Shown: positions 26,401-35,125, counted from the first letter of the stretch. The stretch: 64,000 nt of DNA from JBBQWR01 sp038210495 (GCA_038210495.1 JBBQWR010000032.1:1-64000); one strand, 5' to 3'. A program made the numbers and translations. The notes: generated by a model from the letters alone, not told the origin.

Positions 26401-27834
26401 CTAATCCAGCGGCGTATTGAACAAATCATCGCCAGAGACCTTCACTCCTGTCCCGGTCGGCGGACAAATGCTCAGCCAATCGACGTGCAGGGCGTTGCCG
26501 CAGGTGATCCAGTTGGCTGTGTCGAGCGGCAGAAACTCGGCGAGCGCAAGCTTCTGGCCCCGATACAGTACGTCGCACTGATACTCGGCGATGATCAGCG
26601 CGAGCCGGGCGATCTCCGCCGAGAAATCCCGTAGCTCGATGCCGCGAAAATTCGTCAGCGGAATATCCGACGGGCGATCGGCCTCGCCGCGGCGGCGGTT
26701 GATCTCGGCCTCGATCCCCCGCATTTCCTTGTACGCGATCACCAGGAAATTGCCCGAGCCGCACGCCGGGTCGAACACGCGGATCCGCGCGATGCGGCTG
26801 CGCAGGTTCAGCAGCTTGCGGGCGCTTCCCACGGTGGCGCCATCCCCCGCCTCTTCCAGTTGCCCGCGCAGGTCGTCGAGAAACAGCGGGTTGAGCACCT
26901 TCAAAATATTCGGCACGCTGGTGTAGTGCATTCCCAGGGCCCCGCGCTCCTCGTCGTCGGCCACCGCCTGAATCATCGAGCCGAAAATGTCGGGATTGAT
27001 CTTCGTCCAGTCGAGGTTTCCCACGTGGAGCAGATACGAACGCGCGATCCGGCTGAACCGCGGCGCCTCCATGCCGCCCGAGAACAGCCCGCCGTTGACA
27101 TACGGAAACGCGTCGGCCCACGAGGGAATCTTGGCGGCCCGCCGATCTTGAATCTTGGTGTTCATGGCGCGGAACACCTGGGAGAGCACCTCGTGCGTAT
27201 TCGACGAATCCCGCGCGCTCATCTGCTCGACCGTGGCCGTGAACAGCCCAGGATTGTGGAAGATATGCGTATCCTCCGCGAAGAAGCAGAAGATCAAGCG
27301 GGCGAAAAAGTGGTTAAGCTCCTGCCGCCGCGCCGCCGTGTCCCAGTCCGGGTTTTCCTTGAGCAGCTCCACGTACAGCCGGTTGAGCCGCCCCGTGGCC
27401 TTGATGTCGAAGGCGTTTTCGCGAATCTGCTTGACCGTGGTGATCCCCGCCAGAGGCAGGAAGAAGCCGAAGTGGTCGTGAAAATCGGCGTAGGCGCAGG
27501 CGACGGTCTCGCCATCGACGAGGTTTTCGGCCTCAAAGGTTTGCCCGTCGGTGGCCAGGATGAACTTGGCCTTGTGGCGAGCGGTGGCGGCGCTCCCCCG
27601 CTGCGCCGCGAGCGCCTGCGTCATTTCGCCCGCCGCGCAGACCTGGAGATGGATGTTGTTGCGCTGCAGTACGCCGCCGCGGAGGTCCGATTGGTTCGTG
27701 TTTCCGCTCTTCAGCCGCTTGAGGGTCGTCTCCTTGTTGCCAAACGCCTCCAGGAAGTCATAGGGAAAACTCGCCGGATCAAACGGGGTCTCCGCGAGCT
27801 TGGAAACGGCTTCTTCGATTTCGACGGCATTCAT
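26401..27834 (-). CDS. MmeI-like DNA methyltransferase, N-terminal part ending at an in-frame TAG
   Basis: 477 residues. Class I SAM-dependent methyltransferase of the MmeI/type IIG group: helical connector (about 130-330), then motif I VFDPACGSGNFL (about 355-366), the SAM-binding loop. The N-terminal 100 residues resemble the MmeI N-domain, but where the PD-(D/E)XK nuclease would have ExK the sequence is TFEAENL, so this is probably a methylase only. The frame stops at TAG (26401-26403) after TPLD and continues in the same frame with AEIDFENEGG, where I expect PLDQAxIDFENEGG in intact relatives; CAG to TAG would explain it. Reads 931 codons if suppressed, near the normal length. Confidence 0.82.
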   Translation of the reverse strand: MNAVEIEEAVSKLAETPFDPASFPYDFLEAFGNKETTLKRLKSGNTNQSDLRGGVLQRNNIHLQVCAAGEMTQALAAQRGSAATARHKAKFILATDGQTFEAENLVDGETVACAYADFHDHFGFFLPLAGITTVKQIRENAFDIKATGRLNRLYVELLKENPDWDTAARRQELNHFFARLIFCFFAEDTHIFHNPGLFTATVEQMSARDSSNTHEVLSQVFRAMNTKIQDRRAAKIPSWADAFPYVNGGLFSGGMEAPRFSRIARSYLLHVGNLDWTKINPDIFGSMIQAVADDEERGALGMHYTSVPNILKVLNPLFLDDLRGQLEEAGDGATVGSARKLLNLRSRIARIRVFDPACGSGNFLVIAYKEMRGIEAEINRRRGEADRPSDIPLTNFRGIELRDFSAEIARLALIIAEYQCDVLYRGQKLALAEFLPLDTANWITCGNALHVDWLSICPPTGTGVKVSGDDLFNTPLD

Positions 27835-28209
27835 ATCAGCGCTGCATCATCAATTCGTAGGGTGGGCATTGCCCACCGGTCTCACGCCTCGCCCGCCGCC
27901 TATTACCTGACGGCGAAGTTCGGGGGCAGTGACCACCCTACCCCAACTCGCCGCGCCGCGATACGGGCCCAATCCAAATACCAAACATACTATACATCTG
28001 TGATCTATTGCCGCCAAGTCGATGGGGAAATGGTCGAAATGGCCACGATAAAGATGGGAGTGAAATGGCGGGTCGTCAGGCAGCGGCCGAGCGAGCGATC
28101 GCTTCGAAGTCGTCCTCCTCTTCTTGACGCCCTGCCATTTGCATCTTTACGATGCACGATTCCTTCTGGCCGCCGGGTCCAGGCATTTTCATCCACAAAT
28201 TCCACGTCT
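27835..28209. other. 375-bp region between divergent methyltransferase and hom genes
   Basis: Contains a perfect palindrome (27861-27877) and probably both promoters. No credible short gene; a long plus-strand reading through this area is only an upstream extension of the hom frame. Confidence 0.5.
27861..27877. repeat. GGTGGGCA-T-TGCCCACC palindrome
   Basis: 8-bp perfect arms with a 1-nt centre, of the GTAGGGTGGGCATTGCCCACC type. Probably a REP-like element rather than an operator; a partner GACCACCCTACC motif lies about 60 bp downstream. Confidence 0.6.
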
Positions 28210-29508
28210 ATGGACAGCACCAAAGTCGGGATCGTCGGGCTGGGGACGGTGGGGTCGGGCGTCGCTCGGCTGCTGCTGGACCATGGCGATCGCGCGGTGC
28301 GACATGCCGGACGACAGGTTCGGCTCGAACAGGTCGTCGTGCAAGACACCGAAAAGCCCCGCGATGTGACGTTGCCGCCCGGCATTCTCTCGACCGACCT
28401 GAGGCGGATCACGGGCAATCGGGACATCACGGTCGTCGCTCATCTGGTCGGCGGCCTGGAACCGGCCCGCACGATCATGCTCGAAATGCTCGAGAGCGGC
28501 AAAGATGTCGTGACGGCCAACAAGGCGCTCTTGGCGGAGCATGGGCCGGAGCTTTTCGATTGCGCCCGCCGGGTCGGCCGATCGATCGCTTTCGAGGCGG
28601 CCGTCGCGGGCGGAATCCCGATCATTGCGAACATCAGCCAGTGCCTGTCGGCGAATCAAATTCTCTCGATTCGCGGCATTTTGAACGGCACCTGCAATTT
28701 CATCCTCACCGAGATGGAGGAGCGCGGCGAGAGTTACGCCGAGGTCCTCGCCGAAGCCCAAAAACGCGGATACGCCGAGGCCGATCCGACCATGGATGTC
28801 GATGGCGCCGATACGGCTCAGAAACTGGCCATCTTGGCCCATTTGGCGTTCGGCGCCCGGCCAGCGTGGCGCGATATCCCGCGGCAGGGAATCGACCGGC
28901 TCGATATCGCCGATATGCGATACGCCCGCGAGCTTGGTTATCGGATCCGGCTGTTGGCCGTGGCGCAGCTCGAGCCGGGCGGGTTGGAAGTTCACGCCTC
29001 GCCGTCGCTCGTGAAAATCGGCGCCCCGCTGGCCGAAGTGCGCGGCGCCTTCAACGCTGTCATGCTGGTCGGCGATGCCGTCGGCCCGCTGTTCTTTCAT
29101 GGTCTTGGCGCCGGCCAAATGCCGACCGCGTCGGCCGTGATGGCCGATTTGATCGATACGATCGTGGGCCGCGCCGCGATTACGTTTCGCACGCTCAAGC
29201 TGTGGTCCGACCAACAGGCCGACGTCAAACTGGCCGATCACGCCAAGTCGACCGGCCGCTGGTATTTGCGTTTCAACGTGGCCGATCGTCCCGGCGTGCT
29301 CGCCGACATCGCGGGCATTTTAGGAACCAATGGCATTTCGATCGCCTCGGTGATTCAGCACAATCAGGACGGTGTAGACGGCTCCGTGCCGCTGGTGATT
29401 ATGACTCACGCGGCGACCGAAGGCGCCGTTCGCGAGGCGTTCGAGATCATCGACCGATTGCCCCACGTCCGGCCGCCCAGTTCCCGCATGAGAGTTTACG
29501 ATTCGTAG
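28210..29508 (+). CDS. hom: homoserine dehydrogenase with C-terminal ACT domain
   Basis: 432 residues from ATG 28210. Reduces aspartate semialdehyde to homoserine with NAD(P)H, first committed step to threonine and methionine. The NAD(P) motif GLGTVGSG (9-16) opens the protein. The substrate domain shows TANKALL, AAVAGGIPII and NGTCNFIL, all family hallmarks, and the catalytic-Lys region before ADVKLADHAKS. Residues about 350-430 form an ACT domain (FNVADRPGVLADIAGIL), expected to bind threonine for feedback inhibition. First gene of an apparent hom-apgM-lysC cluster. The TAG stop is the first triplet of a 95-bp repeat. Confidence 0.96.
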   Translation: MDSTKVGIVGLGTVGSGVARLLLDHGDRAVRHAGRQVRLEQVVVQDTEKPRDVTLPPGILSTDLRRITGNRDITVVAHLVGGLEPARTIMLEMLESGKDVVTANKALLAEHGPELFDCARRVGRSIAFEAAVAGGIPIIANISQCLSANQILSIRGILNGTCNFILTEMEERGESYAEVLAEAQKRGYAEADPTMDVDGADTAQKLAILAHLAFGARPAWRDIPRQGIDRLDIADMRYARELGYRIRLLAVAQLEPGGLEVHASPSLVKIGAPLAEVRGAFNAVMLVGDAVGPLFFHGLGAGQMPTASAVMADLIDTIVGRAAITFRTLKLWSDQQADVKLADHAKSTGRWYLRFNVADRPGVLADIAGILGTNGISIASVIQHNQDGVDGSVPLVIMTHAATEGAVREAFEIIDRLPHVRPPSSRMRVYDS

Positions 29509-29600
29509 GTCAGGCACTCTGTGACTGACATGTGCGATACACTATTGATCCGACTCACACGCACGAATCACTCCTGTCAGGCACAGAGTGCCCGACCTAC
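29506..29600. repeat. TAGGTCAGGC-family inverted repeat (copy 1)
   Basis: Ends TAGGTCAGGCACTCTGTG and CACAGAGTGCCCGACCTAC are inverted copies. The whole unit, including the interior CGACTCACAC, recurs at 30826-30918. The TAG is the stop of hom. Confidence 0.85.
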
Positions 29601-29622
29601 TCCTCGTTTTGCCAATTGGCTC

Positions 29623-30828
29623 ATGAAATACGCATTGATTATTCCCGACGGCTCGGCCGACGAACCCCAGGCGAAGCTCGGCGGCAAGACTCCGCTGCAA
29701 GCGGCTCACACGCCGGCGATGGACGAGGTGGCTCTGCGGGGCGTCGTCGGCCGGGCCAACCATGTGCCCAAGTCGCTGCCGGCCGGTTCGGATGTCGCCT
29801 GCTTGAGCTTGCTCGGCTACGATCCACTTGAGCACTTCACCGGTCGCGCGCCGCTGGAGGCAGCGGCTCAAGGCATCGCGCTGGCCGCCGAAGATTGGGC
29901 GATCCGCTGCAATCTCGTGACCGTTCAAGACCAAGTGATGCGCGATTTCACGGCGGATCATATCTCGACCGACGAGGCCCGCTCGCTGTTGGGCGACGCT
30001 CAGACCCAATTGGGCCGCGACGACTTGCAATTTTATCCCGGAGTGAGCTACCGCAATCTGCTCGTCTATCGTGGCGCAAGGCAACCGGCGCCGTTTTCCG
30101 TCGATACCCGCACGACGCCGCCCCACGATCTGACGGACAAAACGGTGCTGGACGATTATCCGCGCGGGCCCGGGAGCAGCTTGCTCAGTCAACTGATGAG
30201 CGACAGCGTGGGTCTATTCGCCGATCATCCGATCAACGCCCGGCGATCGAAGGACGGAAAATTACCGGCCACGAACATCTGGCTCTGGGGACAAGGTCGA
30301 GCGCCGGCGCTGCCGTCGTTCGTCGACCTCTACGGCTTGCGTGGCACGATGATCACGGCCGTCGATCTGCTTCGCGGCTTAGCGGCCCTTATGGGCTGGC
30401 GGCGGATCGAAGTTCCCGGCGCCACCGGCTACACCGACACAGACTACGCCGCCAAGGGACGCCACGCGATCGCGGCTCTCGACGACACCGATCTGATCTG
30501 CGTCCATGTCGAAGCCACCGACGAAGCGTCGCACGAAGGAGACGTCGCCGGCAAAGTGAAAGCGCTCGAAGAGATCGACAAGCATATCGTCGGCCCGCTC
30601 CAGGCCGCGCTCAAGCAACAGGGTGACTACCGGATCCTCATTTCGCCCGACCACCCTACCCCGCTGCGAATCAAGACGCACAGCCACGGCGCGGTCCCCT
30701 TCGCGATGGCCGGAACCGGTGTGTCCCCCGACGGGAGCGCGACCTACGACGAAGTCGTCGCGGGCAAATCCACCTTAGCCTTCGAAGCCGGCTGGCGCCT
30801 GATGGGCCATTTTTTGGGCCGCTCATAG
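29623..30828 (+). CDS. archaeal-type (ApgM) phosphoglycerate-mutase-fold enzyme, possible homoserine kinase substitute
   Basis: 401 residues from ATG 29623. Alkaline-phosphatase-superfamily enzyme of the ApgM type: metal site IIPDGSADEP (8-17), the nucleophile loop SDVACLSLLGYDP, later metal ligands in HVEATDEASHEGD and ISPDHPTP, and HSHGAVPFAMAG. By family it would interconvert 3- and 2-phosphoglycerate, or act on a related phosphoester. Its place between homoserine dehydrogenase and aspartokinase fits the proposal, made for several bacteria by genome context, that an ApgM relative replaces ThrB homoserine kinase. No thrB is in the window. The TAG stop is supplied by a repeat. Confidence 0.85.
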   Translation: MKYALIIPDGSADEPQAKLGGKTPLQAAHTPAMDEVALRGVVGRANHVPKSLPAGSDVACLSLLGYDPLEHFTGRAPLEAAAQGIALAAEDWAIRCNLVTVQDQVMRDFTADHISTDEARSLLGDAQTQLGRDDLQFYPGVSYRNLLVYRGARQPAPFSVDTRTTPPHDLTDKTVLDDYPRGPGSSLLSQLMSDSVGLFADHPINARRSKDGKLPATNIWLWGQGRAPALPSFVDLYGLRGTMITAVDLLRGLAALMGWRRIEVPGATGYTDTDYAAKGRHAIAALDDTDLICVHVEATDEASHEGDVAGKVKALEEIDKHIVGPLQAALKQQGDYRILISPDHPTPLRIKTHSHGAVPFAMAGTGVSPDGSATYDEVVAGKSTLAFEAGWRLMGHFLGRS

Positions 30829-30918
30829 GTCAGGCACTCCGTGCCTGACATGCGCGACACAACATTGAACCGACTCACACACGAATCACCCGTGTCAGGC
30901 ACAGAGTGCCTGACCTAC
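30826..30918. repeat. TAGGTCAGGC-family inverted repeat (copy 2)
   Basis: Close full-length copy of 29506-29600 with the same ends. TAG at 30826-30828 is the stop of the ApgM-like gene. Confidence 0.85.
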
Positions 30919-30955
30919 ACCACTCAACACCGCCGCGCATTCCCAACCCCGCCCC

Positions 30956-32731
30956 ATGTCCCTGATCGTTCAAAAATTCGGCGGCACGAGCGTTGCCGAC
31001 AGTCAAAAGATTCTCGCCGCAGCTCGCAAAGCGATCCGCGCTCAACAGCAGGGGCACAAAGTCGTAATGGTCGTCAGCGCGATGGGCAAGAACACGGATG
31101 TCCTGGTCGACTTGGCCCACGAGATCATGGACCGGCCCTCGGCCCGCGAGATGGACATGCTGCTCTCGACCGGCGAACAAGTCAGCGTCGCGCTGATGGC
31201 GATGGCGATCCACTCCCTCGGGCACAAGGCGATCAGCCTCACCGGGGCCCAGATCGGTATCAAGACGGACAGTTCGCACACCAAGGCACGAATCAATTCG
31301 ATCACGACCGACCGCATGACGCGGGCCCTCGATGAAGGCAACGTCGTCATTGCCGCGGGTTTTCAGGGGATCGACGAAGACTACAACATTACGACACTGG
31401 GCCGCGGCGGCAGCGATACGACGGCCGTCGCGCTGGCGGCCGTGCTGGGCGCCGACGCCTGCGAGATCTACACCGACGTCGATGGTGTATACACGACCGA
31501 TCCGCGGCTCTTGCCCGAGGCGCGACGCATGAAGCGGATCAGCTACGACGAGATGCTCGAACTGGCCAGCTTGGGCGCCGGCGTGATGCATAGCCGGTCG
31601 ATCGAATTCGCCAAGAAATTCAACGTGCCCATCCATGTGCGAACCAGTTTTTCCGACGTGCCGGGCACGATGATCGTCGCCGACCCCGAGGCGCCGGATC
31701 AAGCGGTCTGTGGTGTTGCTCTAGTCAAGGACGAAGCCCGAGTGACGATCGAAGGCGTGCCGGATCGGCCCGGCGCGAGCCTCTCGATCTTTTCTCGGAT
31801 CGCCGCGCGCAAGATCGCGGTGGACATGATCGTGCAAAACGTCGGGGCCGAGGGGAAGGCCGATATCTCGTTCTCCGTCGATCGCGAGGAACTGCCGCTC
31901 ACGCTCGAGGCCGTGCGAGAAGCGGCCAGCGAGCTTGGCGCCTCGGGGTTCAGTCACGACGATCGCGTGGCCAAGGTCTCAATCGTCGGCGCAGGCATGG
32001 CCCGGCAAACGGGCGTCGCCCAGCGGATGTTTCGCGCTTTGGCCGATGCGGGGGTCAACATCTTGGTAATCACGACGAGCGAGATCAAGGTCTCGGTTCT
32101 GGTCGCCCGCAGTCAAGCTCAACAGGCGCTGCGGATCGTGCATACGGCGTTCGACCTCGCGAAGGAGCCGGCGGGAGCGAACGGTCCTCGTCCCGCCGCG
32201 CACGCGCCGTCAGCCACGAGCGCCATCGAAATCGTCCGCCGTTTGCAAGGCATGGAAGATCTGACCATCGACGAAGTCGCGCTCGACGAAACGCAGGCGC
32301 TGGTCACGATCGACGATGTGCCGGATCAGCCGGGCTTGGCCGCTCAGGTGTTCGACGAGATCGCCAAGGCCAACGTGCTGGTGGACATGATCGTGCAGAG
32401 CTTCGGCCGCGACGGCCAGGCGAACATCAGCTTCACGATGCCGCAATCCGATTACGCCCGGAGCCTGGAAAACGCCCGCGCGCTTGCCAAACGCATCGGT
32501 TCCAGCGGCGTCCATAGCTGCCCAAAAGTCGCCAAGCTGTCGGTCTCGGGCATTGGCATGCGGAGCAACACGAGCGTCGCGGTCCGCATGTTTCAATCGC
32601 TCGCCGAAGCGGGCATCAACGTCGATATGACGAGCACAAGCGAAGTCCGCGTCAATGTCGTGGTCGACGGCAAGCAGGGTCAAGCGGCGCTGGAAGCGCT
32701 CCGCAAGGCCTTTCGGGAACCGCAGAAGTAA
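30956..32731 (+). CDS. lysC: aspartate kinase with four ACT domains
   Basis: 591 residues, against roughly 400-450 for common bacterial aspartokinases. Phosphorylates aspartate, first step to lysine, threonine and methionine. The kinase domain (1-250) has VQKFGGTSVADS, SAMGKNTD, STGEQVS and GRGGSDTTAVALAAVLGAD, plus YTDVDGVYTTDPR. The regulatory part is duplicated: ACT1 about 263-335 (EGVPDRPGASLSIF), ACT2 about 339-405 (VGAGMARQTGVAQRMF), ACT3 about 450-515 (DDVPDQPGLAAQVF) and ACT4 about 526-591 (SGIGMRSNTSVAVRMF), with an Ala/Pro linker at about 405-425. Two effector-binding units suggest richer feedback control. Shares a cluster with hom. Confidence 0.96.
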   Translation: MSLIVQKFGGTSVADSQKILAAARKAIRAQQQGHKVVMVVSAMGKNTDVLVDLAHEIMDRPSAREMDMLLSTGEQVSVALMAMAIHSLGHKAISLTGAQIGIKTDSSHTKARINSITTDRMTRALDEGNVVIAAGFQGIDEDYNITTLGRGGSDTTAVALAAVLGADACEIYTDVDGVYTTDPRLLPEARRMKRISYDEMLELASLGAGVMHSRSIEFAKKFNVPIHVRTSFSDVPGTMIVADPEAPDQAVCGVALVKDEARVTIEGVPDRPGASLSIFSRIAARKIAVDMIVQNVGAEGKADISFSVDREELPLTLEAVREAASELGASGFSHDDRVAKVSIVGAGMARQTGVAQRMFRALADAGVNILVITTSEIKVSVLVARSQAQQALRIVHTAFDLAKEPAGANGPRPAAHAPSATSAIEIVRRLQGMEDLTIDEVALDETQALVTIDDVPDQPGLAAQVFDEIAKANVLVDMIVQSFGRDGQANISFTMPQSDYARSLENARALAKRIGSSGVHSCPKVAKLSVSGIGMRSNTSVAVRMFQSLAEAGINVDMTSTSEVRVNVVVDGKQGQAALEALRKAFREPQK

Positions 32732-32751
32732 CGTCGAACTAGAGCCGACTC

Positions 32752-33156
32752 TTACCCCCCCAGCACGTCGTTCAGCACTTCTTCCGACACATAAATCGGC
32801 AGCGGCGGATCGCAGGTGACCGCCACCGCGATGGCGTCGGACGGCCGGGCGTCGACGTCGACCAGTTCCCCTTCGTGCCGGATCCGCAGCACCGAGTAGT
32901 AGGTGTGATCCTTCAACTCGCTGATCACCACATCTTGGAATTCACCCCCGAGCCGCTCGACTGCGCTGACCAGCAGATCGTGCGTCAGCGGCCGCGGCGA
33001 TTGATACTGTTTGACCCGGCGGTCGATGCTGGTCGCCTCGAAAATGCCGATCAGAATGGGGAACGTCCGATCGCCGTCCACCTCTTTGAGATAGATGACC
33101 TGCTGCTCGTTGATTTCGCTGATGATGATCCGGGACAACTCCATCTGCACGGGCAT
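32752..33156 (-). CDS. DUF151 bifunctional-nuclease family protein
   Basis: 134 residues, full length for the family named after an Arabidopsis RNase/DNase. Hallmarks: VYLKE-like strand (QQVIYLKEVDG), FPILIGIFEA, RPLTHDLL, then the DARPSDAIAVA motif near residue 105. The biochemical activity in bacteria is not firmly established. Convergent with lysC (20 bp between stops), so it is a separate unit. No signal peptide, cytoplasmic. Confidence 0.92.
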   Translation of the reverse strand: MPVQMELSRIIISEINEQQVIYLKEVDGDRTFPILIGIFEATSIDRRVKQYQSPRPLTHDLLVSAVERLGGEFQDVVISELKDHTYYSVLRIRHEGELVDVDARPSDAIAVAVTCDPPLPIYVSEEVLNDVLGG

Positions 33157-33376
33157 GACGCCACCCCTTCCGATTCACTGGCCACGCATGGGCCGGGCAA
33201 TTCCGATTGGTTCCGAACGTTAATTATAGTTCGCTCGCGGCGACGGCTGCTAGAGGCGCTCGTTTTCGGCGCCCCCCGGCTGCGAACGGAATTGGCCCAG
33301 CGTACAATGTGAACGCCGCGGCCAGATTAATTCAATCGCCGCGGACGACGATGACACTTCAGGGAACCCCCTTATC

Positions 33377-34060
33377 ATGACCGCGGAAGAAAGCGCCCAG
33401 CGCCAAGCCGCGTCGGCGGTCGAGTTCGACGAGCACTTGCATCGAACCGATGGCCTGCGAATCGCCAACAGCTTGGCCGACGGATTGACGATCGTTCGCG
33501 ACGCATTTTTCAACCGCGTGCATGGCGACGTGGAAATGGCATTTGGTCTCGATTCGATGCTGCTGCCCGTCGCGGTGCTGAAGACCGAGGCGGCGACGAA
33601 CTGCGAAATCGAGGTGTACCAAGTGGTCGAGGCGGCGCTGTGCGCTCGATCGAGCGGATACATCCCGTCCGAGGACGGCTGGTTTCTCGATTGGCTCGCG
33701 CGATTGCGACTGGGCGAGTCGGGCATAACGGCGCCGATCGCCCAGCGGTTGGCGTACTACGGCAGTCGCTCGCCGGACGATCGGCGGCTGGCCTTCTCGA
33801 GGAAGCTTCAGCAGGTGCTGCCCGAAGTAAGCCGGGCGCCGCTGATCATGTTCCGCTTATTTCCCCTGGCCATCGCGATCGTCGTCTCGCTCGCGTTCGG
33901 CGATCACCGGCGGGCCGACGACGCCCGCAAGCGGCAGATCACCTGGCTTTCCAGCATCGGCGACTGTCACCTCTGCCACGGCCAACTACTCGACAACGCC
34001 GAAAAATGCGCCCAATGCGGCAATCCGTTTTGGAAATACGATTGGCTGACGGCCGATTAA
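33377..34060 (+). CDS. unknown protein with C-terminal zinc ribbon
   Basis: 227 residues. Residues 10-90 contain RIANSLADGLTIVRDAFFNRVHG and ALCARSSGYIPSEDGWFL; a hydrophobic stretch (LIMFRLFPLAIAIVVSLAFG, about 155-175) is probably a membrane segment. The end carries two CxxC pairs (CHLC and CAQC, 10-11 residues apart), a typical zinc ribbon. An AGGGA lies before the start. I do not recognise the family. Its 3' neighbour region carries a repeat shared with 55586-55625. Confidence 0.7.
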   Translation: MTAEESAQRQAASAVEFDEHLHRTDGLRIANSLADGLTIVRDAFFNRVHGDVEMAFGLDSMLLPVAVLKTEAATNCEIEVYQVVEAALCARSSGYIPSEDGWFLDWLARLRLGESGITAPIAQRLAYYGSRSPDDRRLAFSRKLQQVLPEVSRAPLIMFRLFPLAIAIVVSLAFGDHRRADDARKRQITWLSSIGDCHLCHGQLLDNAEKCAQCGNPFWKYDWLTAD

Positions 34061-34125
34061 CGGCGAGCGGGGCGGCGTACGCCCCCTGTCCTAGATTAAT
34101 GCTTCGATTGCTCATTAAAAGCTCT

Positions 34126-34176
34126 CGCAAAACCGCCTGGGGAGAAGGGGACAATCCCCGGCGGTTTTGTGAGGGG
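34126..34176. repeat. AAAACCGCCxGGGG hairpin repeat (copy 1)
   Basis: GCAAAACCGCCTGGGGA and TCCCCGGCGGTTTTGTGAG form a long hairpin with GAAGGGGACA in the loop. Its reverse-strand sequence CTCACAAAACCGCCGGGGA is found again at 55586-55625. Confidence 0.8.
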
Positions 34177-34216
34177 TCATGAGAAAATTACAGGACGGCG
34201 CAGCAGAATGCCGCGG

Positions 34217-35125
34217 CTATGTACGCACGCTCGCCCGTCGCCCTGCAAATACGAACGTCGCGGCAAACAGCACGCAGAGGACGGCGACGATGCAGGGGCC
34301 CGTCGACAGACTGCCCGCTTCGAGACTGAGCGCGAGGCCGCCGATCATCCCGGCCATGCCGACCAGCCACGAATAGACGAGCACTTGGCCCAGCCGGCGG
34401 CTGAGCAAATTGGCCGTCGCTCCGGGAATGACCAACAGGGCCGACACGAGCACGATTCCCGCTAGCCGCACCGTGAGCACGATCGTCACCGAAAGCAGGG
34501 CCAAGATCAAATAATGGATCAGCCCCGTTCGCACGCCGAACACTTGACTCACCGTTTCTTCGAAGGCGTAGAACACGATCTCCTTAAAAAACGCGGCCAA
34601 GAGAATCAGCACAAGCGCGCCAAATCCCACGGCCAGCCAGGCGTCGTACGGCGTGACGTTCAAAAGCGAGCCAAACAGCAGCGCCTCCATGCTCGGCGCC
34701 GCCCCTCGCGCCGGGCCGACCCAGCGGACGTACCAATCGGCCGATTGTAAATTGCGCCGCAAATCCAGCATTAACACGCCCCAGGCCATCGCGGCCACGA
34801 GCATGATGCCGATCGCGCTATCCGGCTCGACGTGCCGACGCCGCGACAAGACGCCTATCGCAATTGCCGTGGCCATGCAAAAGGCCAACACGATGAGATT
34901 GGCTTGCCAGGGGGCGCCCCCTGCCCCGCCGGTCGCGACGCCGAAAAACACGGCCGTTCCCAGCCCGCCAAAGCCAGCGTGAGCGATCCCCTCGCCGATA
35001 AACGCCATCCGCTTGAGCACGACGACAACAGACAGCAGCGAGCATACCGTGCCGACCGCGATACCGACGATGAGCGCGTCGCGAAACAGATCAATCCGCC
35101 ATAGGTCCAGCAATCGGTCGAGCAT
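34217..35125 (-). CDS. znuB: zinc/manganese-type ABC transporter permease
   Basis: 302 residues, ABC-3 family. Eight or nine hydrophobic segments, with the typical GEGIAHAGFGGLG, GILVSAL-type run (LVSALLVIPGATANLL) and VFGVRTGLIHYL segments. It forms the channel for the metal delivered by the binding protein. Last gene of the minus-strand operon 36976-34217, 27 bp after the ATPase gene. Zinc and manganese systems cannot be told apart from this gene alone. Confidence 0.92.
   Translation of the reverse strand: MLDRLLDLWRIDLFRDALIVGIAVGTVCSLLSVVVVLKRMAFIGEGIAHAGFGGLGTAVFFGVATGGAGGAPWQANLIVLAFCMATAIAIGVLSRRRHVEPDSAIGIMLVAAMAWGVLMLDLRRNLQSADWYVRWVGPARGAAPSMEALLFGSLLNVTPYDAWLAVGFGALVLILLAAFFKEIVFYAFEETVSQVFGVRTGLIHYLILALLSVTIVLTVRLAGIVLVSALLVIPGATANLLSRRLGQVLVYSWLVGMAGMIGGLALSLEAGSLSTGPCIVAVLCVLFAATFVFAGRRASVRT

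Noticed and set aside
28152..29528. Long plus-strand frame over hom
   Set aside because: Shadow of hom in another frame; Arg/Gly/Pro-rich with no domain, as usual for high-GC shadow frames.
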